Assembly (NCBI GenBank): GCA_036852015.1
Contig: JAANDG010000298.1
Coordinates: forward strand, 62,001-126,000
Source of the DNA: Pelodera strongyloides
Lineage: Eukaryota > Nematoda > Chromadorea > Rhabditida > Rhabditidae
Reading direction: 5' to 3'
DNA length: 64,000 nt
Shown here: positions 40,208 through 51,000 of the stretch, one piece after another
Layout: each line of letters opens with the position of its first letter
Position numbering within the stretch: the stretch's first letter is position 1
Position numbers and translations under genes: made by a program
Notes under the pieces: generated by a model
The model's database searches: none
What the model saw: the letters and a program-made list of their open reading frames with translations, nothing else
Told to the model about the DNA's origin: nothing

Positions 40208-42061
40208 TATTGCTTTAGGAATTGTTTAATAACCTGAAGCAATATTATCCTTTGAATCTTACGGATAGCTTGGTATGTTACACAAAAAGATCCAAATTGC
40301 AGTAAATGTCAAAATTGCAAACTCCTTGCGGTATTTTTGTTTTACAGGAACCTAAGGGCTACCGTAGGCTAAACCAAACAAAGAAAGTGTGGGGCGACTA
40401 GCTGAATTTGGGCTCACTCCTTCTGGCTGCCCTTATAAAGGGGGCCAGATCGGGGCCCCACCCCCTTAACAAAAATGAATACAGTAGCAATTATCCCCGG
40501 GGAAGTGTGAAACCTTTCTGAGTATTAAATTGTTTCGTGATGGTTTCTGTGAACCCTTTGATTAAAGGCACAAATCGTAATGTATGGAAAGTGGCAGTTT
40601 TATTTACCTGTTCCCCTAGGCGACCGAGAATTTGGGGGAATTAATTGAATAAAAAATTCGGCCTTATATTAAAGGAAAGGTTCACAAAGCACACTCAATT
40701 AATTTTTCACCTGAAAATTTAATTAGCATGGAAAAGGCAAATGTGTTTATGACCCTTCTAGCTTTACTTTAAAAAAATCAGAAACACGTACTGGCAGTAC
40801 CCAAAGACTACTCTTTCTAAGATTTTTCTTGAAAGTATCTTAAAGCTAGCTAAGTAGAATTATAGACTAGGAATACCCTTCAGGGAGCTACGTTCCCTAT
40901 GTTCCCTTGAGGGGAGATCATCATAGTAGTTTACTAAAACGCCATGTGCCTTACAAGCAATTCAACTCTGGCTAGCTGGGTCAGAGCAAGCTAGGAATGT
41001 CCTTCAGAGAACATTTTACCATAGTTCAGCACCAAGCATCACTCCAACATCAACGAAGCTCTTTTTCTGTAGTTATAAAAAACGTCGGCCGCTTGACGAC
41101 CAGATTCCAATAGCAACGGAAACTATGTTCCCTTAGGAGGACCTGGAAGTACAATTTAATGTTCAAGAAATTCATTGGAAACCGTCGATTTCAAATATTG
41201 CGGATAAACGTGTACGGTGCTGAGAGGTTATGAGCCAACGAGATGTGATCAAAAGTAAACATGCAGCTTGTTTACATTGCTTGTTTGCTTGAGTATTAAT
41301 TATTAATGTTTCGCATTTGTTTCCGTTGAGTTATATAACGCGAATATATCAAGAAATAATGAACATAAGCGGTTTTCGCCCAGCATATTACATAATATAT
41401 TGTATTGGTACGAGAGCTGTTCGACTTTATCTTACAATAAAAAATCATTTTATGTTCCACATTAGGGATATTTAATTCTGGGAATCCTGGAGCTGACGAA
41501 TTCAATGAATACCACAAAAGACAGAACACAGTAGCGTTACATAGCTGTAAAATAGCATGTGAATGATAGAGTTTATTAAAAAGGATATGATCACAATAAG
41601 CAAATAAACAACACAATATCACAACCACTTGAATATCAAAATGAGAGTCAACAATATATTATGCCATGTTTCTAATCAATGCATACAACTCGATATCGCA
41701 AACCAACAGTAAATTACTTCAAGAAGAACTACATATTAAGAAACAAAAATAAGCAACCTGAGTGCAAAACAAAAACAATATCAGCAGATCAAAAGGTTAA
41801 TGAGGTGTTAGTATAAGCTTTGGATTTAGAGGTTAACTCATTATTCGAGAAAGGCCGAGGTTTGGTCTAGATCGTGCGATATATCCTTGGGGCATACCTA
41901 CATGTAGGCATATAGTGTTTTGGGAACAACTTAAATTTACGTGCGTAATATTGCTATCTGTCCGGTGACATTTTATCTGAACATAAAGTGTAGGTAGAAG
42001 AATTTACGAATATTAGACGCTTATGTGAAAAAACACCAAATTCGGTGTAAATCTACCTACT
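40208..42061. other. Intergenic: upstream of the small helical protein, downstream of the exchanger
   Basis: No exon supported. Near 40432 there is a palindrome-like GCCCTTATAAAGGGGG containing a minus-strand TATA, then a GC-rich patch at 40450-40505. The remainder is AT-rich 3' flank of the exchanger gene. Confidence 0.5.
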
Positions 42062-45000
42062 TTATTTAGATGTGTACCAAATGGAAAGGCCAACATATCC
42101 AAGCCATAGAGATACAAAAAAGACTCCTGATAGAATCTTTGTGCCCTTCGGACCTCCAAGTTCGCCCCTTCCAAAAATACCCAGCGATCTTCTGGCGAAG
42201 AAAGCAACCAAGAAGATAATTGAGAAAACGGAAAACACGGTTACGCTGAAATAGGAACAAATTAGAATAACAATGTGGCACACTGTGAGTAATACAATGG
42301 CATAGCAATGGAATAAATCATTTGCGTAGCTCATTGGAAGGAAACGAACTTTGAATGAAATAAAATGCTTCACTCACCTAAAACCAAGATTTCCTGCTTT
42401 GACCACAAACTGTTCTCCTTTGGATGCCCAATAGATCGCGGCTACTAGCCATGGCAATCCGAGACCAAGAAAGACGTTCACAGAATTCGAGCCGGTCACA
42501 TTTCCGACAGCGTTATCGGCAGTTGGTTCCTGTAACAAGAAGAGTTACAATCATTGACACATTTTCTTAAGTGTAAATTTTTAATAGGGGAAGAATTCAA
42601 GCAATTCCTCAATGCAATTAGTATTTTGAAATAATTATATGTATCCTAACTTACACTTTGGGCAGCAATTTTGCTAGCAAAAGTGTCAGGCAGCGAGGTG
42701 CCCAGAGCAACCAGTGTTATGGCTGTCACTGCATCCTTCATACCAACCATGCAGCCAAAAATTGATGCAACGTCTCCTGAAAATAGTAAAAGTTTTTCTA
42801 AATCACGGTTCATTAGGGAGAAAAACGAACGATGACTTCTTTGTCTACCAATTCGTTTATTGAACGGAGAAATCAAGAATATAGCAGTTTGCATATTCCC
42901 CAACAAAGCAAAACATTACAATTATAACAGTCAAAATTGTTTCCAAGGAAATATTTTTTTTTTAATTTATTGAACATACATACCAACAACGGCCGTGATG
43001 AGTCCCACAACAGCCAGCGCAACGAAGAAACACAGCCAGCCACCAAGAATACTTGCAGGTGGAATAAAGGCGAGCGCGAACTGAAAACAATGAAACCTCT
43101 GTGCATACAGCTTTGCTTTTCAAATTATTGGTTGATTTGAATATAAATAACTGCACACACTACACTCTTCTTTGTTTTAAGTGAATGAATGCAATATGAA
43201 GGATTGTTGCTTGAATGAGTACTGATTTAGACAAAGGAAATAGTGCCATACAACCGTTAATGTTCAGATATAGTTCACAAAAGCAAGGTGTTGACAACGA
43301 TATGTTATTGTTTCGTATTTACCTTCCAAGGGAATGCTATTCCGTGCAGTAAACAATCCTTGAACGACGCATTTGCCACATCTCCGGAATTCACCGACGA
43401 AGCATTGACGATCTAAAGGGCACACATTTATTTAAAGGAAACTTAATTTTTTCTCGCATATATTATGGTATCAGCCGTTACGTTCGAAAAACGTCGTAAG
43501 TGAATACATCCAAGATTAGAAAGGAATAAACCTGTTCTATCCAAGTTGTCTGTCCGGGAGTCATTTGTTTCATGTAATATCCGAGCAGTTTCCTTGTGTT
43601 TGTGATATTCTTCAACACATTGTCGTCGGAGATAATCGTCACAACTGTGCGCTTCTTTTGACCAATACTCGTTTCTATAACACAAGCAAAATTCAGAGAT
43701 TTTTTTAATTTTCTGCTGTCTTTGTTTCTAAAAATCAAACAATTGTCAATAAAGTACAATCGATAGTGGAACCTACCACTATCGTTGGTCTTCAAAAGCT
43801 CAATCGAAAAGGTTTCGTCCTTCTCGTCCTGTTTGTCATCGATGATTTCCAAGTCGATGTATTTTTCATGCTCCTGTCCTCTGAAATAATATTGTGAAAC
43901 AATAGGCTCGAAAGCGTCAAGGATCTGTCAGGGGTTAAAAAGATGTATATGTTGATAACAGTAGTAAATTTGTTTGATCCACCAAGCCTATACTTGAAAC
44001 TGTGCAAAAATAGACATGCCTGAATTTCAAGACTCCGTTCTTTTGTCCAACGTAATCGGAACCAGCATTTGCTGATATGTCCTCAGTCTCGTAGTGGACA
44101 TCCAGGTCGTGAGGAGTTTTTGTTTTACCACGTCGGGAAACAAAAACACGCACAAAATGGCAATTTTCCTTGCAGACCTACAAGCACAGTTGTGTAATGG
44201 GTGACAAGATAAATGCTTGTCGTATGACTGCCTTGCTCTAAAAGAATACACGATGCTGATAAAACATGCCTTATTTACAAAACAGTGTTCTCATTCTTGT
44301 TCTATGTTTGTAAAAAATCTCTCAATTTACATGTCAAGAAGCGCGGCATAGACAAGCTCCATCTGTCACGGCACTTGTATAAAAACATGCACTTACATAG
44401 TTATTTCTGACAAATTCGACATGTGGTTCTCCCATAAAGGACTGGGTTTCATCGGGGTACCTTGCTCGAGCCACATTGCACTGTCCGAGTTTAGTCTTAT
44501 CATCGTCCTCTTGTTGCTGAAAGCGGACAATGGTTTCAAATAAACATGATATTACCAGGAATAAAGTTGATTTTTTTTTTCAAAACAGACGTTCCATGCA
44601 GAAAAAAAAAAAACATAAACCAACCACTAATTTGAGATTCACATAGAACACATAGTTTGGTTTCCACTCCGCACCATCCACTAGATCAACCGTTATTGTT
44701 TTCTCCATTTCTCCGGGAGCGAAGCGAAGGTTTTCGCTCTGGATTACATAGTTAGTTAGACTTAAGCTGTGCACGTACGCTTTGACGTGAAAATAAATAT
44801 AGCTCCCTAAAGCTCCCTAAAGCTCGGAGCGGCTGAGGGGCTCCCTTGGCTCCCTAAAGCTCGGAGCGGCTGAGGGGAGGACTTCATATGCTCTGCTAAC
44901 AGCCCAAATTACTACTTATCTAACTCTTTCAGATCTACCAAGATTGGTCCCAAAATCAAATTGATTTCTCTAGAGGGTACCAAACAATTTGGTTCTCCTT

Positions 45001-48000
45001 GTAATAACAGTCGTTGTAAAATTTGTCCTCTTATTTCCTTTGAATACATTATTCAAAGCAACTCAACGAACTATTTTTCCCATACCTTTACCACTGATTC
45101 TTCTAATTGTAACACTTCTGGTATTGTGTATTGTGTGACATGTGCAAATTGCCGCATTCAGTATGTAGGAGAAAGTAAAAGGTCCCTTAAGAATAGGTTC
45201 AGTCAGCATAGGTACCTTTTAAAGAAAAATTCCACTGATACTATCCTATACAGGCATTTTACTGAATGTCAGCAAAATTGTGAGACAAAATCCTTCATTA
45301 TACATATTCTTGATAGCCATAGTGAGAATAAAGATAATAATATTAGAAAATCTAAAGAACTATTCTGGATTAAACTTCTCAATACTGCATATCCATATGG
45401 CCTCAATGATAACATAAAAGGTTACGGTATTATTACAGATACTTCCAAAAAAGGTCTGGGTAACAATTCACTTCCTTACTATTCTCTTAAAATTTACAGA
45501 CCTCCTAAAAATAGAGGTAACAGAAAACGTCCAAAACGTAACTCTAATCGGGTTCTTCCTGACTTGTCAATTGAACAGTGTCCTAATAAGCTTAGTATTC
45601 TCTACAGTTCTCTTCCCAAAAAGTCCAAAAGACTGCTTATCCATAAATATTATCATACTGACAATAGTTTCGAATTCAGACGTAATGTTGAGGCTATTTG
45701 TGGTAATCTTTCAATAACTTATCAGTTAAAACCTGGCCGTAACACTGATTCTCATAAATGTGACTTTGATATACATATACCTTTCGTTGAATCTCATTCA
45801 CCATCTACAAATCTTAACTATTTCTTCAAAAAATCAATAACTACCTTTTTCCAAAATAACTCTATTTCTTATAAGTTCTTACCATGTGTACGCTTTTTAT
45901 CTAATTACAGTATCCCACTTGGTCCTAAATTGTTCAACTATAAATCTATCGTTTCTTCATACGATTCGTCTAATATTAGGTGTAATTGCTCTAAATTTAT
46001 TACTTATTGTAAACCTAAAGAATTAATTGCTTATGGAAACAATCTGCATATTATCTCAGGTAACAGCGAAATATTTAAAAGTGAATATCCTAATGCTTCA
46101 GTTCTGTTATCTAAAGGCACAAAATTCAGGTGTCCGTTCAGTCCCTCTATGTTCAAAGAAAACCTACAGTCAAGCATTAGAGAACTTTTAAAAAAACTTA
46201 CTTCTCATTTTACTAAAAATCAAATTTCGATTACAAATATGAATTTCAATACATTGTTCCAGGAACTTAACTCCTTTGAATATTGTCATTCTTCTTCAAG
46301 ATTTAAAGATCATTTTAAAGAAATTCGTTCTATACAAAATATGTTTGTCATCACTTGTGTCGATAAAGCTTCAACCAACTTTTGATACTCATGCCCCATC
46401 TTATATCAAAGTTTCCTTCACAATGAACTGGGAATAGGTAACTACTCTAACCCAAATCATATTTCTGGTAACGAAACTTACGCCCCTTATCTATTAGAAT
46501 CTAAAAATAACATAATACTAAGACATGTTAACTATGCTAAGCTTTTAAAAATTCAAATTACAACCGAATCGAATTCACTACCACATATTTATGCAATACC
46601 AAAATTACATAAAACTACCGTTAAAATGAGATTTATCACAGCTGCTAAAAATAGCTCACTTAAAGACTCCTCTATCTTACTCCAAAAAATACTGAAACAT
46701 TTCCGAAAACATCTATCTAATTACTGTAAAGCCTCTAACAATCACAATATCCATAAATCGTACTTCGTTTCAGTAGATAACTCGATGTGCATTTCCGAAA
46801 ATCCCCGTATACACAAATTTAACAAAGTAGGAGTTATGGACTTTAGCAGCTTATTCACTAACCTTCCTCACACCTGCATCATTAAGCATGTATATCAACT
46901 CATAGACTTATGCTTCAAAAACTCTGGTAAATCTTATATTAATGTAGGTTACAAAAATAGTTTTTATACGGATATTCTCTCTAATAATTGTTACACACCA
47001 GTTGAAGTTAAACACTTGGTTAAATACATAATCAGTAATAGCTATCTAATATTCAATAATACTATTTTCCACCAAACTAAGGGTGTGCCACAAGGTGGTA
47101 ATGCATCTCCACTCCTTGCAGACCTAACTCTTTCTATGATAGAATTTGACTTTCTTAAAAACATTGCTAATTCCACTACACTTTACAATACTCTTATATT
47201 CCGTTACATGGATGACATTGCTATATTCTTCAACGACTTTACACACTTCGATACTCTCGTCAGAATGTATCCAGACTCTTTAACATTAGAACCAGCCAAT
47301 GTTGATTACAACAAGGCATCCTTTCTTGACCTCCAAATATCTCGACTCTCTAGCCTTTGGTCAGTCAATATGTACAATAAAACAGACGATTATTCGTTTA
47401 ATGTTATAAGATTCCCTATGTACGACTCTAGCATAAATAAAAACATTAAGCTTAATTGCATACTAGGTGAAATAATTCGTATAAATCGTTGCACTTCTTC
47501 ACTAGTATTCTTTAAAGATAAAATAACCCAATTGGCTCATAGACTTCGCGCTAATAAGTACCCTTTACCTCTGATAGCTAACACCTTTAAAAAAGCTTTA
47601 AATCGATATCCTTTTATATGTTTAAAATATGACAGTAGCAATAAAACTATAATAGCATGGTTTAATTCTATCATGTAGATTACTGTATTTAACAACTATA
47701 CACTATATGATACAGTTGGATACTTGCCAACTTGGATCACCTACAGACTACAAAATACAATGTTCCATCCTCTGCATGCTCTAACACTTAGCGTCGGTTT
47801 GACACCACACATACATTACCTAACTAATTCATGGTAGAACCTCGCACTCATTCTAATCCTATTCAAATTATTTGGTATATCGATATACCTTAATAATTGT
47901 GTATTCCTGTCTACATACGTCCGATCCCGTATATTCAGGTTAGTCTCTTATGTACTTTATTTTCTTTTCCCTTTCAGGTATATTCCGTTGGGACCGTCAA

Positions 48001-51000
48001 GGTTAGTTTCTTACTTTCCTTTTCATTATTTATATTATAATTACAATCATATTTATTATACACTTTACAATCTTTACCCTTTATTTCTTTCATACATTCT
48101 CTCTTAAGTTTTTTCCACTAACATTCCTCTTCATATAAGCCTGTGGTCATCGTACTGATGAGACCCAACCCAGGCAAAATCCTCGTATACGATTTGGGTC
48201 GAAACGGGGTGTCATGGTTTCTCATGACTGTATACACATTGCATCCTTTGTCACTCAACACTTTTCATCTATTATCATTCAATAGATGATACTTTTTCTT
48301 CTCATTATAGTACTACTGTTTCAGTTACTCATTTCAAATACTTCCTGATCTAATATACGTTTTTGATCAAAAGCATATCTTTTTTTGTTCCTTTTTACGA
48401 AAAATAATCCGCACCTTTGGGAGAAAATGTAAATCCTTCTTGGCAATTCCGTTGACAGTCGCATAATTGACCGTAATTGGGAATGAGCTATCTCCGCGGC
48501 GTACAATCTTCAAATGAAAAAATAAGCAAACCAGATTCAATTTTTTTTTCCATAAAATTGAATAAAAGAACAAAATAAAAACTGTATACGCACATGAAGA
48601 TTGACTTTCTTATCTTGTGGTTGAACAGCGTAGACGCGGGCGGAAAACTCAATAACAGGCTTGATTTCTAGAATGAACGGTATTTATGAACAACATTCTG
48701 ACCTTCCGAATGAATCGAAAACCTAACGAGTCGAACAACGTACGACGTTTCTGTAACAAAACCTTTTTGTTTTATATGCTCGTTCATTTTGTGGAAGTGT
48801 TCCTTAATGTTTCAAGTTTTACTGAATGGTTCATTTTCAATAGGAGCGAGTTACACGATGAGTATTTAACTAATTCAATAATGCGAGAACCCCCTTACTC
48901 TTGCTGTCAGGCTCTGTTGTCTCTGCCTTCTCTACCATCTCCAATGCTTCTCTTTCCATTTGATCAGACTTTCTAGATGATGACGTCATCTGTCGAATTG
49001 CTTTGATGCGATAGTAGAGACGGTCGTGTGACTAGACAATACTTTATTCATTTAGTCTTAAAAGTAAAAAGGATCATTTCATTGTAACAGTATCTAACAG
49101 TTTGAACATCTCTAAGAAAGAAGATCACTTACACTTTTCTTGTTCAGTCTGTAGGCAAGTATCTTCGCATGATCATCTTTGTCCAGACTCGGATAAACAC
49201 GGGCAATATCTCTGGTCATAGAGCGAACCGTTTCATCGTCAGGAACAGGCAGACGTCCATACACTCTCTGAAGTTAACTACTGCGTAAGAGCTAAAATGC
49301 TATAGATGCCACTTTCTGTTTTCATTAATTACAAAAAATGTAATACCACGTTCAAAAAAGACGTTATGGAATTACCTGTCCATCCGGTTGCAACGCCGCC
49401 AAACTTTGTATGCTGGCGTAGCGTTTGATTGTGTTATCTAGCCGCTCGCCAACGTTCAAGTAGTCTTTCTTATCCTGGAACGTACTCGCATAACCTAACC
49501 ATAAGGGGTAAACATTTAATGAGTTAATCTCAAATAATCGTGTTTGAATTGAATAAACGGCGTATTTTCGGAAGTAACCTCTAGATCGTGAAGTTCTGTC
49601 TCCAGGTTCGCTTTTCGGCGTTTGCTCCATATTTTGACATCTACACAGTATGCCACCGAAATTAGAAGGACGAAGAAGAAAAGAGTGAGAAAAGCCTCCC
49701 AGATTTCCACCACATCGGGCGATATCCATACGAGGATCTATAATACGTTTTTGAAGATGTTTATTTACTTTTTAACGCTTTTTGAAATACTTGTTGTGCT
49801 TTTTTGCATTTTTATGCTACGCTATACGTCTTATGTCTTATGAAACAAATTAACACTAAGGGGCAATTATTTGCCATTCCTAGCATCTAATTGTACTTTT
49901 AATTTAATAAATAACTGTACTATTTCTGTATCAAATTAATTGCTGCCTATTAGTTTTGCTCCAACGATTAAAAGAAAATATGCCTCACCACAAGAAGCCA
50001 TACATAGGCCAGTGTACCGAAAATGGCAGTCACACAGAACACAGAGAATGTGTCGATTCTCTTTGATTGAGGGGATGAAATTGCCAAGACACAAATAGCG
50101 GTAATACAGAAGAGATTGAATGCGGCCGAGCCTGAAACAGATCACTAAAAGAAAGTACTCTGTCAAAAAATTCCGAGAACAATTGCCAAAAGCTACAGCA
50201 TCGTTAAAGCGAGCATTAGCCACTAATACTCTTTGATCTCCCTCTCCCCTAGCTCTCGGAGGTTTATTATGATTCTATTCCACGTAAAGTATACACTCGA
50301 TATCAACTATCTTTTTATTGAAGCAACATATGGACTAGTTTGTTAACTAACAAACTGATAATGGCATACCAACTATAGTTCCGGGTCCCAAGTCTCCTGA
50401 ATGAAAGCCATTGCCGACAATTTCAATTATGGAGAGGAGAATTTCTGGTGCTGAACTTCCAAGGGCCTTAAATAAATTACATCAGTTTAAATACTATAAC
50501 GTAAATCTTCATTCCCAGCGCAATATCAGTTAATTACGTAAGTGATGCTAAAAAAACTGACCATTAACGTCAAATTGGCCACAGTCGGGTTCCAGACTTT
50601 AACCTCTTCATATTCCTCTTCGTCTGGTTGCGTGTCGTCGACAAGTTTTCCTTCCTTTCGCCGAATCTTCACTTTCCTGCAAATTAAGCTTACATGCCTT
50701 GTCTAAAGCATATCAATGTAAAAACTGTAGGTAAATAAACCTTCGTTTGTGTGCGCTACGCATATGTCCATCAATTCCTTTGTTACCTTACAAGCCATTT
50801 CATAATATCTGCTTATTTATCGTACCAATAAAGATTATTGCTATAAGATCTGAAAACACAATGCTTCACATATATCGTTCACAACTTGGTCAAAGCTGTC
50901 ATTTCCAAGCTGTTGATCTCCTCGCTATCTACGATGATATATCTCACACTACTACACATATACTCCGTTAGTGGTATATGTTACATTCTCACTTCGTAGC

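Larger units (their letters stand above)
44798..48260 (+). mobile_element. Penelope-like retroelement with N-terminal GIY-YIG endonuclease (Naiad-type order)
   Basis: A plus-strand element of about 3.4 kb inside the exchanger intron 44739-48414, antisense to the host gene. Order: a GC-rich 5' tandem repeat; an open frame with GIY-YIG endonuclease, then a CxC-bearing linker; reverse transcriptase in the same frame; a 3' region with a hammerhead-like core. Canonical Penelope elements carry the endonuclease after the reverse transcriptase; the permuted order with a CxC linker defines the Naiad/Chlamys clade (established knowledge). No ATG precedes the endonuclease and the frame closes upstream within the GC-rich repeat, so the 5' end is probably truncated. 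Both outer boundaries are approximate, and I could not define a target-site duplication. The element is much more AT-rich than the host exons. Confidence 0.85.

Noticed and set aside
44961..46385. Stand-alone GIY-YIG homing endonuclease
   Set aside because: The CxC linker, the KGTKFR/VDKAS reverse-transcriptase segment and the in-frame downstream enzyme show it belongs to a retroelement.
44888..47678. Two tandem canonical Penelope copies (C-terminal endonuclease of one joined to the reverse transcriptase of the next)
   Set aside because: The frame runs unbroken from the endonuclease through the CxC linker into the reverse-transcriptase N-terminal region, and the two parts share a frame apart from one TGA. 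A chance junction would not give this.
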